NCBI GenBank assembly: GCA_037833965.1
Contig: AP031351.1
Coordinates: 21,464,501-21,528,500 of the forward strand
DNA length: 64,000 nucleotides
Direction: 5' to 3'
Source of the DNA: Marchantia polymorpha subsp. ruderalis
Taxonomy: Eukaryota; Streptophyta; Marchantiopsida; Marchantiales; Marchantiaceae
Shown here: positions 14,204-27,455 of the stretch, in pieces
How positions within the stretch are numbered: position 1 is the stretch's first letter
How the letters are laid out: each line of letters begins with the position of its first letter
The notes under the pieces: model-generated
What the model was told of the DNA's origin: nothing
The model's input: the letters and a program-made list of their open reading frames with translations, nothing else
Databases searched by the model: none
Program-made: the position numbers and the translations under genes

Positions 14204-14333
14204 ATGCGACAGACAAGACGACAAATGGGGATATTAGCACAATAATTGAGCCAAACTCTGCAACAAGGTCACATCACTGCATGGCATGCGACAGAGAAGA
14301 CGACAAAAGGGGAAATTAGCATAACAGTTGAAG
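14204..14333. repeat. Imperfect direct repeat, unit about 48 bp, period 82
   Basis: The unit at 14204-14251 and that at 14286-14333 both start ATGCGACAGA, and by eye they match at about 40 of 47 positions. The repeat sits at the left edge of the CpG-rich island that precedes the Agenet gene. It may be part of that gene's promoter or leader. Confidence 0.65.
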
Positions 14334-15060
14334 GTGGAAGTGCCGAGCGGACACAGTCGGAGAGCGGGGCCGTGAAAGAGCAGAGAAGAGGAGCAAGAGA
14401 AGCGAGGATCCATCATTGAGAATACAGAGCCTAGACAAGAATCGATGGAATGAAACGATGGAGAAAGCTTACAGCAGAGTCGCCGCATTTGACAGAGACC
14501 TGTAGAGCCCAGCCAGGGCCCAGGGGTTGGTTGCGCCTGCGAACGCAAGCGAACAAGAAGATCCGAGCGGAATGAACGAATGGACGGATGGGACGTCGAG
14601 GAAAGCGAGAGGCAGATTCGAGTGCGGTCGCAGTGAGCAGGAGTTCAAGCGGCCGAGTTGACAGCAGAGCCGCGCCTGGAGAGAAGTTGAAATTCAGACG
14701 TTCCAGACGGGACGGTAGGTGAGACAGAAGCGCCTCCAGCATGTGGAGAACGTCAGAAGGTGTGAAGGATACGTCGTCGCAGCTCCAGCTCCATCTCCAT
14801 CTCCAAGATGCTCCGCGCCTAGAAATCACAGCGTGGAGCGGACCAGCACGATCAAACGCGACGCTTCGAAGCAAGTGCGTGGATGGTGTGGCTCACATCT
14901 TTGACCGCCTTGCGCTTGCCGGATTTGTGATGAGCGAGACCGTACCAATTCGATGCGGTCACGGATTCGTGATGATGTTCGAACACTGAGGTGACACGGT
15001 CCGTCCGGCAATGCGTGCGACAATCTGGCACAATCAGCGCAATTTTCGGTTTCATTGAGG
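14330..15060. promoter_or_regulatory. CpG-rich island, probable promoter/leader of the Agenet gene
   Basis: Base composition shifts abruptly to GC-rich with many CpG and GAGCG/CCGAG words. Several short open frames overlap on both strands, as expected when stop codons are rare by composition. The next coding exon downstream on the + strand is at 16199, so this is most simply its promoter and spliced 5' leader. No transcription start can be fixed. Confidence 0.5.
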
Positions 15061-16198
15061 TCAGTCTTATCGCTGTGATCGTGCTGAACTTTGGTCACTG
15101 TTCTCAGTACCGTCATCTTGAGTAGTGTTGAGCTGCATCGGATGGTTATGACGGTCCATTCGCAGAATGATTTTCTAGTTCCATACAGGCGAATTGTGGA
15201 GCTGCTGTCTTGTTTTGCATCATCTCCGTCTCGAATTTGCATGGCCAGGTTTCTTTGGCCCCTAGACGCATATCATTCGTTCTTCATATTTTTACATGTC
15301 GCAGGGACCCTTCTTCCTTGAGGAAACAAGCGTCTTGATCTGTCAGGAGTGCTCATGGGCTCGATGTATGTCATGAGATCTTAATTCAAACTGACTCGAG
15401 GAAGCAATTTTTCGAATTTGTCTGCGGAAACAACAGGCAAACTCAACAACTCGGAATTCGTAACGGGAAAATACGCATCCAACTAAAGCACCGAGCCTAC
15501 ATGCTTTCTTGGAAAGACAAGGAATTGTGCAGATCAATTCACTGCCTCAATTCTACCCTTGTCATATCATGTATTCCACTCACCAAGGATGAGAAAGATG
15601 GACTCATAACACGAGCATTATCTTCCTATCCTTACTGCTGGTTGTTCTTCTGTTGAGGCCTAAGATCTTGAGAATTCTCCTAAGTTCTGAATTCGTCGAA
15701 TCTGTCCAGTTTCCGTATTAATCCTTGGACTGTGATGAAGGTACCAAAGGATGCTCTGGTGACCAAGAAATAGCCAGTTTTGGAGGCTGATTCACCCTTG
15801 CGAAGTCTGAATCAATAAGTAGGGGAACCTGGCTTATCGTCACCAGTGTATGTAACAAATCTTACCGGCAGATGTGTCTTCGCAGTTGTACTTCATTCTA
15901 CATTGATTGCTATATATGCTACATTTAACAACTCCACACTTCATTGTATAGATTGTGACGAGGTGACAGATTGCAATCGACTCTCCTATAGTTTCTTTTA
16001 TAAAGATACCAATGTGAGGGAGCTCCCCTAGCGCAGCCAAGTGATCTTTGCAACAATCAAAAAGCATCAGCATCAGTGAACGCGGGATGTAGTATGAATA
16101 TCTTCCTGGACTAAGAGGTCAAAGTGAGGATGTTCAGTTTCTTTATCGATGGTAGTTTCTTTGTATGATCAGAGAATCAAACTCATTACCTCTTCAAC

Positions 16199-19100
16199 AT
16201 GCAGGACCTGAAGGTTATGGTTAAAGATTATCAACCGAAAATGGTCAACATCCAGAGACCGAAGAATGATCCCCCTTCTAATGAGATGATGGAGACACTG
16301 CTGACGTTCACCATTGGCCAAGAGGTGGAGTCCAAGTCGCACGCGCAAGGTTATCGTGGAGCGTGGTTTAAATGCAAAGTAAGTTAGGTATTGAGTACAA
16401 TCAAAATTGACTCATATACTGGTCTTGATCATCGGTGTCGATAAACCTGTAAACTTTGACACTGCTTCTTCTTTCTATATACAGCTCCTCTTAATGTAGG
16501 AGTTGGTGTGCCGTGAAAGCCTAAACTGTAATTTCTTTCATTTCTTTTATTGTGCAATATGTTCTCTCTTTCTATGTTATGCGCCTCTGATTGCTCCTTG
16601 TCTGTCAGACTTCTTCACATGCTACGGCTCGACACTAAGGCATTTTTTTTTGGCCCAGATTGCCTTTTGTCTTCTAATACACCTTCGAAATCTTTCGGGC
16701 TATACATTGATCCTCGAAGTGTAGACTTTAAAAAAAAACATAGCATATTTCTGTCGAGTGCAGAGCATCTACTTTTGTAATTTTAGTGGATCTGGTGATC
16801 CCATTGTTCTCGATTAAATTCTCGAATTGAGTTAAAGTCAGCAATTTTGAGCAATCAACCAGCCTTCAGTAAGCCCCTATCATGTGCAAATAAAATCTAT
16901 GACGGAGTGATGTCCTATTTGAGGTTTAAGGCGTACTACGTGCTTGCAGGGAAGTTAATTGTAAATTGAGCGTTCAGTCTTCTTTATAAATATGTATGGC
17001 TACATATTAAAACTTTGCTGAGTATATCCTCTTGTATCTATATGTTCTGGAACCGTTATCCAGTCAGTTGACGACTGTGGTGAAAAACTTGCCAATCGCA
17101 GATAGAGGACATTGACAGGGGTGGTAGAGGACAACTGCGTTTCAAGCTGCGGTACTTGAACTTTCCTGATGAGGGTAGGAGTCTTATGCAACTCTTAAAG
17201 TTCACGAAGGTTCAGTTTAGCATTGTTGTAAGGATCGCAGAGTTCTGATGGTCTATCACCTCTTGTGATGATGCTGCAGCATTGCATTGGTCGCAGGCCT
17301 ATCAGCAAAGGCAGCGAGGGAACGCGGCCACATTTGAACTAATGTTACGGCCACCCATGCCACCCATTATAACTGAAGAAGATCTTCCCGATGTTATGTT
17401 TGACGGCGTGGTGGTCGTTGTAAGAGCTTGGGAAGTTGGAGATCTTGTAAATTTTTGGTGTGATGACGTCTGGTGGGAGTGTTATGTCAGCGAGATTGTG
17501 GATCAAGAAACAGTCAAAGTACGTAGCCCTTTTTCTACTACTTTTCCTAATTGGAATATGATGTGTAGTATCTTGTGATCAAATCCCTTAGCAGTACACG
17601 TCTACTTTGGTATGTACCAGGTGTCACTATTCAAACCTCCACACGGAGAAGGCGGTCAACACAGTGTCAAGGGAAGAGCATTGCGGCCTTCGTTGTCCTG
17701 GACTTTGGCGGATGGTTGGAGTGTTCCAACAATGAAGGTTGGTTGGTTCACATATAATCAATTGTGTTCGAGAACAATGAGAATCTAGTCACGTGTTTTT
17801 TGACTCTTAGACCTTCTCAGTTGGTTACCTTCTTTCACGATTTTATATGTCAACCTGTAGATAATCTTCCCATATCCCACGTGTGTCTCTGGACTGGAAT
17901 ATATGTTTTGTAATCTTTCTCGATTTTATTGGCTACTTTACTTTTTCAAGCATTTGATGCATGTCCGGCTCTTTCCTTATTGTGTTCTCCATGCATGATA
18001 ACTTTTGTGAATAACTAGTGAGTTTCAATATTTAACCAACTGTTTCGAAAGATCATTGTCCTGGTGGTCCCTTCCAAGTCTTATCCTTCTATGAACCCAT
18101 CTCTTCTTTTCCTTATCGTTGTACTCAAAGAAGTGCTACCAACAATTATCTAGAGACTCTCCTTCGCATATTTGTTGTTATTAAGTCTGATGTCAATCTC
18201 ATCCACTGTCATTCAACTAAGGAGAATCGGTGGGCAATTGCCCATGGATCTGTGCTTTTGCATCGGGGCGAGGGCCAACTGTATCAAAGATTTAGACATG
18301 AAATGATGGTAGTAGTAATGCTAGTATAATCTTGCCTTCGGTGTGCATCCTCGAACTGAGGTAACTTCTGTGACCATTTTCAGTCAAGGAGGACGACCAA
18401 TGTTCACTGTTTGTCCTATGTTTGTCCTAAACCATAGATTCCATTGTCTGTGTGCCTTTGTTGAGAATATGACAGCTATTTAGGTTTTTATTATCAGTTT
18501 TTGGGTTCGCCGAATGTTTTTAAACCAAAATAGTGTCTACTTTTTCTTGTCTCTTGTGTTGCTTCTCGGCCAATATTTCTGCAGTATATTCGAATGATGT
18601 AATTTATTTCTCGTTTATGTACTCTCGATCCCGCCGAAGGCTTTGTGAGGTATGGAATTAACCTTGTGTATAGACTACTTCAATCATGTACACATTAGCG
18701 GATACTTTTCCACTCACAGTAGTCTCTTGATGTTTTGTCTGTACTAGCAGATCTGACTTCCCATGAATATTTTTTTCTCTTCGATGACCTTCTTTTATTA
18801 GCCGCTATTGACCTGCTTCAAACCTGTTGAGACATTTAGGAAAGTGACCTTCGGTTTACATGTACATATGAATTCAAGTATGTCCTACGTAAAACAGTCT
18901 ACACCTGGAACGAATTAAAGAGAATTGATGAGTTTTTCCATTATAACACTCACGATCAGGATCTTGACATGGTTGTAAGAATGTCTTAAAGCGTCGTTGA
19001 TTAGCTTCTCCTCTATAGCGTCCTCTGAACATCTGTCTTAGTGTTTCTAACGGCATTTGGTTTGCAGAAAAATTCACATGGTAGTCCTTGCTCAAGACTA

Positions 19101-19760
19101 GTAAAACTTTCTTCCAGGCTCCTTGAGAAAGTCGATTCACCTCTGAAACGCGATCGAGGAATTTATGTTGATTTTGGAGATTCGCCAGACGTTATTGCTC
19201 ATCATTCAGTTCATGATCTTCAAAACCAGGTACTTTGTGTTCCCCTACACAGAATTGTAGTTATAAAGAAGAAAATCATTTACAAAACCCCGTACCGACT
19301 TGTTGATTTTTAACAGCTTTGGTAAATTCAGTTTATTGAAGTACATCTGTGTGAACAGTTTCCAGCTACCATGAAGGTGGAGGATCAAAGGTTTCCTTTT
19401 CTAAGTTCTGGAGAAACACCAATGAAAGTTAAAACTGTACCGAATCTGAGTGCCCTGAGGAGTGCAGTAGAACCACTTATATATGGGGATGGCGAAGACA
19501 GCGGTAAGGATGCAGATTCTGATATCAGTGATAGAGATGGAGCGGACCTTGCTGAACTCCAGAGGCTGATGGTGAAGAGACGCTCCCAGAAGAAGATTGA
19601 GAAATACAGAAAACAGGTCCAGAGATATATTAAATTAGCTAGGATATTTCGTACCAACAATCACAAGCTTAGAAAAGTTATTTTGCGCAGGTCAACTGCT
19701 AAGAGGCTTTGCAGAGTATATTTGCACCACATATCGAAGGTCGTAAAGGTAGATGGTTAG
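16199..19760 (+). CDS. Agenet/Tudor-like domain protein
   Basis: Six exons join in frame to 390 residues: 16199-16378, 17102-17174, 17280-17518, 17621-17737, 19068-19229 and 19359-19760. Agenet domains are plant Tudor-family folds that usually read histone or other methylated marks; DUF724-type proteins have the same design. The first Agenet half is seen at about residues 44-85 (GQEVESKSHAQGYRGAWF, then a RYLNFPDE strand and a downstream LRPP). The second is at about 135-200 (VGDLVNFWCDDVWWECYV, then VSLFKPPHGEGGQ and LRPSLSW). The last 130 residues contain an acidic patch (DADSDISDRDGAD), then a Lys/Arg-rich, probably helical tail. The ATG at 16199 overlaps a possible splice acceptor (AG at 16203-16204). 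The true start could therefore be the ATG at 16217 or lie in an unseen upstream exon. The partner and target are unknown. Confidence 0.83.
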
Positions 19761-22700
19761 CGTCCAACACATGGATGTTGTGATTGTCTCCCACGAATTT
19801 TAAAATATACGGTCGTACCACGGGTTGACAAACTTCTCACCATTTTGCCATGTCCACTCCTGAAGCTGGACTAAAGTGTACATGGATGAAAGCAGAGATC
19901 GATCTTTTCCACTTGCTGTAAGCAGTCATCCATCATTTGTATAAAACTCTGACAATTGGAATGCTAGAATCTGTAGCAGCTTGGACAAACTCTTGCCAGC
20001 ACTGTCAAAGATCCAAGTGGAAGAAGTCCGCGGGTGGTCATGCAAGGGGATGTTACCATTAGGCGAGCGAAGTTGTTCGAAATTGGTACGTGAAATATGT
20101 CTTGGGTGATCCGCGACATGATGGTGCTGGATTGAGTTGGCTATATGGAATGAGCTACCTGCTGAGTTGAAAGACCTCTTAAATTGATCTGTAGCTGGTT
20201 GTTATCGTTAAATATGAAGAATTTCACCTCAGCAGATAGTCAAAGAAATATTATGGTTACAGGCTTTACTGTACACAAATGTTATTAAGGAAAAGATGGT
20301 AGTAAGCCAGGCCTCCTAAATTCTGGGATTTGTTAATTCCAGAATTTTGTCATCCATAAATTAAGAACTTCATGCTTAGAACCACAAGTAGGATCATGCC
20401 ACGTTGTCTTTGTTACAAGTAAGATTGCGATATGTAATATTCGTCTTTGTACAGAAATCCTTCCGAAACTCACACGTGAGAAAGTGAATTATTGTCGAGT
20501 AATATCGTAAGTATGGACTCTATTTATTACCAAATCCCAAAATTACCAAAGTAAAGACTAATAGAATCCATAAATTAAGTTAATTTCGTTAGTTATGGGA
20601 ATTGCCAGGCCTTATGAGGACTGGAGTAAGCTCTTATGCACAAAAAATATCTTAAACCGGTATTCTTTTGAAAAACAACCCCGGGATACGAATTAGAGGT
20701 AATTACCGCACATCATTTGCATCTTTCTGCTATACACAGGCCACACATTATGTCCGTACAATTGATCCTTTTTTGTGGTAGATCTATAAACCTCACACTC
20801 GAGGAACTGCTTGCGACCAGCCGGAACTGTAAAAAAGTTTCTTGACTACCAGTTGCAGTCTGTTTTGTTGAAAAAATCCTTTGAAACCTACTGGAGTTCA
20901 GATTTTTGAGAAATCTGAGCAGTCGATATTGGTTGTATTTAAATCTTCGATATAAAGGAAGTAAATATTTCTTGTAACTACGTGTTAAGGGAAAACGAAA
21001 AAATCTCCCGAATGCCTAAATCTAACTCCCACCTGCCAAATGCCAATATTTCGAGTTTGAGCTTTAGGATTTGAAGTCACCACAGGTGCATGCTTTTCAA
21101 GCACAGCAGCATTCATCACTATTTAAAATCCAGTGCATGTGACTTGCCCAATAATTGCCCAATAGTGCCCTATACCTTGTCTTGCAAGGATGGCGAGATG
21201 GATGATGAGCAGGCATGCACTAAATCCTAAATCTCGCTAAATTAACTTAATAAATTACCTAAATTAACTTAATTTAGTCTCACGAAGAAACTCTTCCAAA
21301 TGTCACGCATCGCAAGGCAAATCCGGGTGGAGATCTAAGATTAGGGTGCCAACATAATTTCTTCTTTTGTGGTACAAAGAAACTTGTTTAAAAAAAAACT
21401 GCATCTATACTCACAAACAATCTTATAAATTGCAATTAGCGCTACATTGAGGAGAGTTATCGTCAAAGCCATCCTGATTGCTTGAAGTGCGGCCAATATA
21501 TCTTATGAAAGTGCTGAGTAAGAGGGTAATGGAACTTATCACTTCCACTGATAAGTTCACGACGAGGCAAAAACATGAGATTTTACACATCGCAGAGTTT
21601 TACATTTTAGATAAATGTGTTTCCAAGCATTCCATAACATTTTGTGCCCACATCACACCATCTTTGATACAAACTAGTCTTTAGGATTTAAGATTCGTCT
21701 GCAGAGCTGTCAGCTTGTTCATTAAGTTGGGTCACCAATGCACATCAAACATCTCTCTCCGTTCAAATTCATAATATGTTTGCGTTCTCAAAAAACGTGA
21801 AGTTACTTTTGCATACAGTATAAGAATTCTTCAGAACTAGAATCCTGGTTTTCTTCGTTCAATTTCAATCACATCACTTGTGTCCTAGGCTGAATTGGAG
21901 CAGCCTCCTGCTTCCATTTTGTGCAAGTGAGGCTAATGTCTGCTCTGCAAGAGCGCAAAAACCATTATCCGTTCGTGAACTTATCACTAGTCAAGTCAAC
22001 TTCAAATTTTTTTTAACCCAGCAGATTTTCCAAGAAGAGAGAGGGGTTGATCTTTGTACTCTTCAAACACTAGAAATAGGCTTGAAATATTCTAGCAAAA
22101 AACGAAGGGTACTGAATGAGTACTGAGGCACGATGGAAATGGATAATACAAAGATATCTTGGTGTAAGTTGACAAAATTTTAGATATCTCAAGTATGATA
22201 GTGGGGTGTCAATGCCAACAACAAACTACAATGTCTTTGATGAAGAAGATTACATCCGATTGAGATCATGTAATTGGGAGAAGTCATATTATATTAGCAG
22301 TAATCTAGTTGCCAAAAGGAGAGTACATTTAGGTAATTTAGACGCTTCGCCATACGGTCGCCTAAAGTAAGCATGTCTGATTATGGGTATCATGTACTTG
22401 GATTAAATGAGGTGGACAATGTCATACCTCCGGAGTAATAGCCAAATATAGGTATGTAAGCCAAAAGTACAAGCTAGCACAATGAAGGAGTTGAAGAGTT
22501 TGACTATAAGGAAGAAGTATAAGTAACAGAACGTCGTTATCTCAAAGTGATCATCTCGAGATTCACGACTACTCTACTCTTCAGAATCACTTCCAGCTTA
22601 ACGTACTCAAATACCTGCTGCAACGAGCGCTGCTGCTGAACGCTTTTGTCCCTCAATCTGGAGGCGTTGGAGACGATCATGAGGAATTCTGCTGCATTAG

Positions 22701-23300
22701 GGACTTAATAAATGGGTTGATTTAGATGACAGTATTCACACATATGTACAGATTACTAGAGTTGAAGAAGAGGGGGTGATGAATTTCGCGCTGCGCAGCG
22801 TTCCGGTCTTCATCGTGGTCTATCGAGGCCAGCTGTGGCCGCAAAATTCATGTCACAGGAACTAACACGAACACTCGCCTCGCAAGAGAGATTTGCCACT
22901 TCCCATAGATGGCTCCGGCGCATAGAAAACCAGCAGATAGAGCTGAAGACCTGCACTGGCTCAAGAGCCATGGGGAGAGTTTCTATGATAACAAATCTTG
23001 ACTTCTCAGGTACCAAAGAACATCATGGAAGGTTTCTGCATTAACAAATCTTGTCATGCACAAGTTACAAACCAGGCTCGACCTCGACTTGCACAAGTCA
23101 TGAAAAAACTGTTAGCTCGAAAAGAATAACGTCAATATAAAAGCTGTCATATTTCCACTCGAAAGCTGTCATAGTTTTGTCACAAAATTTTAAAGAATGG
23201 TCAGACTTCAATCACAAACACCAAAACATCACCTGACATAGAGTGGAAACCAAAATCACAAACACCGAAACATCGCTCTCACAAAGAGTGTCAAAACACT
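19761..23300. other. Gene-poor spacer with decayed repeats
   Basis: No reading frame with recognisable domain content is present. Two stretches, near 20300-20370 and 20520-20620, share an ATCCATAAATTAAG word and GCCAGGCCT ends, suggesting a degraded small element. The dispersed-element copy at 22335-22384 is listed separately. The rest shows nothing I can name. Confidence 0.5.
22335..22384 (-). mobile_element. Dispersed short element terminus, copy A
   Basis: Read on the - strand, the sequence from ATAATCAG through TTACTTTAGGCGAC matches 50148-50175 at 26 of 28 positions, and similarity continues through a GCG-rich core to a CTAAAT word. Two diverged copies in opposite orientation within 28 kb suggest the end of a non-autonomous DNA transposon (MITE-like). 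No transposase or second terminus was found here. Confidence 0.55.
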
Positions 23301-23399
23301 TGGTATATGGTATTCCCCAAAAGAGTACTTTTTTAAATCAAGAACTCCTTTTTAGGTATTACCCCGGTATATCGTTCCGCGGAATTCTGTGAAGTGCAA

Positions 23400-24479
23400 A
23401 GACTATCGATTCTCACACTTGGTTTACAAAATGGGCAAACTTTCTTTACTACTGACTCCTCAACCGGAACTTTACTCTCACTAGTCCGATGGTGCGACTC
23501 TGCTTGACCGGTTTCCTTCAGGGGAGATACTCTTTTCACCCATCCCCAGTCCACCATTCCCACTCTCAACTGGTTTAATTAACTTGTGTCATACATTAGA
23601 GGGGCCTCCATAGTTTTAGAAGTGATAGATTTACTTCTCCCCGTTGATTAGAGTGTGAGGAAGGTCACTTTAGATAACTTACAAACTCAACAAACCGACA
23701 AAGACAACTTCAGTAAAATTTCAGACCGGGTGGACTCTAGCCAAACTTCAACCGCCGGTTTTTAGTTCCGGTGGCAGGTCACTAAGGTTGGTCCGAATCT
23801 TACCCTACTCGTGAGAACTTCCTACTTGCAAATCGGAGAATAGAACGACTAGAGAGGAGTACTTCCAACAGTTGAGTTACTTCTATACCGGTGTAAAATC
23901 CAGGGTAGAACTACTTCTAACAAACTTGCACAAGGACTGACTGTCAACCGAACTACCTGCCCCACTTGAACTCCTGACCTAGAGATTCTCTTTCCTCATT
24001 GTCTTGCGCTAACCTAACGAAATTCACAAAGCAGACTTTTACTTAGTCTCCTAATCGGGACCTCGTTCACCACAACTACTCCAACACTACCCGTCTCCAC
24101 AAACTATACTCCAAGACACTAGTTTAGACCGGTTACAAGGGACTTTGAGCACTTAGACTCTCACTAGACATCAGTCTATCACTTACATCTAAAAGATCCA
24201 ACAAGAGAAAAGGTAACACAATTCAAGGCAAGCATGTACGATTAGTGCATTAGAAGGTGTAAGGTACACAAAGACAGGAAAGAGTGTCCATCATTGTCCC
24301 TTTAAATAATACCACCAGTTCTACTTTCTAAGATTTTCCAACCTCACAAAAACCGGAGGGGCAAAAAGTAGGTGGCGGCTACCCTAAATGCAAAGGCGGC
24401 CACGCTGTCTACTAAGTCCTGAAAAAGACCTACAAAAGCTACTACAAATTAAAATGCGACCACGCTAGGGTCGCCAAGC
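23400..24479. other. Segment with reversed dinucleotide polarity, no gene
   Basis: In 23581-24180 I counted by hand TA 43 against AT 20, and AC+GT 94 against CA+TG 63. A control stretch at 25501-25800 gave TA 25, AT 29, AC+GT 38 and CA+TG 43. Ordinary nuclear DNA has AT above TA and CA/TG above AC/GT, so this segment runs the other way. It has no long frame on either strand and directly adjoins the gag fragment. A degenerate GGCGG/GCGACCACGCT motif repeats near 24375-24475. Confidence 0.5.
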
Positions 24480-25170
24480 CTATCTAAAGTCTGACACGGC
24501 CGCCACAAATTCCGGTGCTGACTTGTCGCCGCTGAAAACCGGATCAACGCCTTGACTCCGCCTTTGCCGAAGCTTCCAGCTGGCTCCACGAGCCACGTGT
24601 TGAAATTTTATAAGCCACAGCTTCCTCCTTCTCCGATGGCTCCACCTCGTAGCATCATTTCTCTGGGTTATCCACACCTGCTGTGTGGCCATAGTTGAGC
24701 GCAGTTTGCTCTCGTGGTGAGATATCCACAGTTTTGAATAGAGTTCTCGGCCGCGGAGGTTCTGGACACGAAGTGGCAGGGTGTTCATACTTACCACAGT
24801 TTTGGCAAGGAAGTTGCAACATCCCTCCCGGTGCTGGGGTTGGTACTTGACAGTTGTTGGCGTAATGTCTTGGTCTACCGCACTTGTAGCAGTAGATGAT
24901 TTTCTCTCCATATCCTGACGTATGTCCAATCGGTGCGCCGCATCCTCCCGAGCCGGTGTAGACTCGTGGTGTGGCAGTCATAGTCCTGGGAGGTTGGCCC
25001 CTGCCTCTCCCAAATCTTTGGATTTGGTATAGTGGGTGTGCTTCTTCTTTGCCCTCTTCGTCAGGTAGAGTATAGTATGCTCCGGTTTCAGGATCTACAA
25101 ACTGAACAGTCCTTCGGGCGGCCGGTTGCATACACTCGCTGAGGTAATAGACCGCGCTCCTTATTACCTA
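24480..25170 (-). pseudogene. Retrotransposon gag fragment with two CCHC zinc knuckles
   Basis: The - strand frame from about 25170 (first ATG at 25131) to 24655 encodes two perfect CX2CX4HX4C knuckles, CYKCGRPRHYANNC and CQNCGKYEHPATSC. A Gly/Arg-rich, nucleic-acid-binding stretch (RFGRGRGQPPR) precedes them. This is the C-terminal nucleocapsid part of an LTR-retrotransposon Gag, probably Ty3/gypsy-like. The frame stops at 24655, and a second open frame continues to 24480 in another register, which suggests a frameshift. No protease, reverse transcriptase, integrase or LTR is recognisable on either side, so the element is a broken remnant. Confidence 0.75.
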
Positions 25171-25785
25171 CCCTACGCCGGTTCTCCATCTCCAACCGGT
25201 AGGTCTAAGGATCTGAATAGGGAGGGCGCGCAACTCTAATCGCTTCAAACATCTAACAAAACCTAATTCAACTCTTCTACACCTATTCTTCTTTCTCCTA
25301 TGCATTCTAAACTATTCCAAAACTCCAATTGAGTGTTCTTGGCACTCACAGGGTTTGACATTACCCCTTTTTCATCTCTAAGCATACTCGCAAACATAAA
25401 TTCAATGATTACTCCCCGGAGGAATCCTCTTCCGAACTCCCTCCAAAAGCAGAAGCATCATGATATATATATACCTAATGTAGGCGACCAAACTCAACTA
25501 TAAATAACTACAAATAAGGTTATTCTTTAACCAAAGTTAACATCAACATTATGAAGTAAATCAATTGATGAAACTTCATGCTAACACAAACTACTTATTG
25601 GGATCAATTTTTGTTTTATCTTATGAGACCTCACTGAGTGCGCACCGTAACCAAGTTCTAAAATATGTTCATGTACATATAAGAGGGTGAGGGTTTGTAG
25701 GTCTGCAAGTTTGTACCTAATCTTATGAGAAATCAAAATCACCAATCAGATTCCTTGGAAACATCATCATTACTCGTGGAACAAT

Positions 25786-25813
25786 GGTAGGAAAGATTGT
25801 TATCTTTCCTACC
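25786..25813. repeat. Perfect hairpin, 12-bp arms, 4-base loop
   Basis: GGTAGGAAAGAT (25786-25797) pairs exactly with 25802-25813 across loop TGTT. It lies in intergenic DNA. Confidence 0.7.
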
Positions 25814-27455
25814 GAGCGATACATTCCTTCTACCAACTTCATACCACAGCACCGATCTGCACAAATTCGAATAGCATTGTAATCATGTCAATTGCCGAAT
25901 TGGGGCAGGAAGTGCTCCCCTCTAAAGGTGTTTCATTTGATGTTCAGCGGGTGAGACGCTGGTTTGGATTTATGTGCGGGGGAAAAGTAACGAAGGTGGA
26001 GATAGGAAGCAGCGAGTTTTCTGGTATGGACACAGAAAGCGTTTGGAGCAGATTGCTGATGCATACCCTCATGAAATAGTTCATCATTCAGACCCATGCG
26101 CGGGAAAGTCAGAATTACACCTGCACCTGGTTGATACTACATCTGGTGACCCGGAGATGGGAACCTACTGTGTAAAATGAAATGTGATGGGTACCTATAA
26201 GTAGATTGTGTTACGTGATGGGTCCCATCAAGTAATTACATCTACATGTATGGTACATTGTAATAGATTAAAAGGAATCTATTATTGTTTTCTTATGTAT
26301 GTTAATGATACGAAGAAATACAGATTATGAAATTGATTAACCTTAAATATAGATGGAAGGAATAAATATTCTTTCATGAATCCAAAATATTGAAAAAATT
26401 TGCAAACTTCCCATACAAATTGAATATTTGTTGTTGAAAGATAAATTAATCATTTTGGATTAAATGATTATTGGAGAATCATCTTTTCATGTTCTTCGCT
26501 TTAGGATGTTCGCGATATCAACATCTGCTAACCACGATACCGAAACGAAGTACATATACCGAAAGCTTTGATTTCGACATCGTCGACAATGGTCTCTGTA
26601 TATATGCCATGATCCAACTCTATCATTGTTGGAATATCTTCATTGGCCTTACCAGCAAAGAGATTAGGCATGCGAGACAAAGAAAAAGAAAAAACAAAGA
26701 CAATTAATTCAATTTTCGCTCGATGAGCTGCAACTCAAGTGTCAAAACTTTTTCCCCATCCCACGAGTCTACTCCAAGTTGTCATGCATGTAGTTCTCGA
26801 CCTTCTTCGAGATGCTTGTTCCCGACACAGCTGAGAACTTCCTTGCAAGCAAGATCCCAGCCTTCTACGTGACATTCTTTTTCGTCAGAACCAGTGCTCC
26901 AACCTTCGAATTTCCAGTCATTAATTTCTGCCAAAACATGAATGTCCTCTAGGTAACAAACATTAAATTAATGAAAACTCACCAACCGAACTCACTCAAC
27001 TTCTCACCCTTTTCGTCTGGGCTACTCTTGCACTGTTCTAATCCGATTTCTCTACTATCGAGAAATTGGGCTCAATGAGTATCTATACCGCCTCTAATTT
27101 TTACTTGCTTGCACCAAACCATCTCTACCTCAACCAAAACGCCCACACTCTGCTGCGACAAATTTTGGGCTGCATACATACCAGCAGCTTCCCTTTGCCT
27201 TGTAGTTACTCTCGATAGATGCATTGTGCACGCATTCAATCAATGAAATGGCATTTACAGATTCAACCGAATTCCGCAAAGTACACACACAACACTCCAT
27301 CAACATCATATCACATAATATTCACAAAGAATTGGGAGGATAAAAAATTTCTTTCTGCACCATCCTCCATACTGCCACTCACCAACAATGAAGGACCCTA
27401 CACACTAGGGAGATGGTATGCCACTCATAGTACAGGACACAAATGTTCAAGCACA

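Noticed and set aside
18874..19140. 88-codon - strand frame
   Set aside because: It overlaps exon 5 of the Agenet gene antisense and has no independent support.
23640..24480. Proteins read from the complement without reversal
   Set aside because: They are used only as evidence of odd polarity. Such a reading is not a possible transcript, so no coding feature is claimed.
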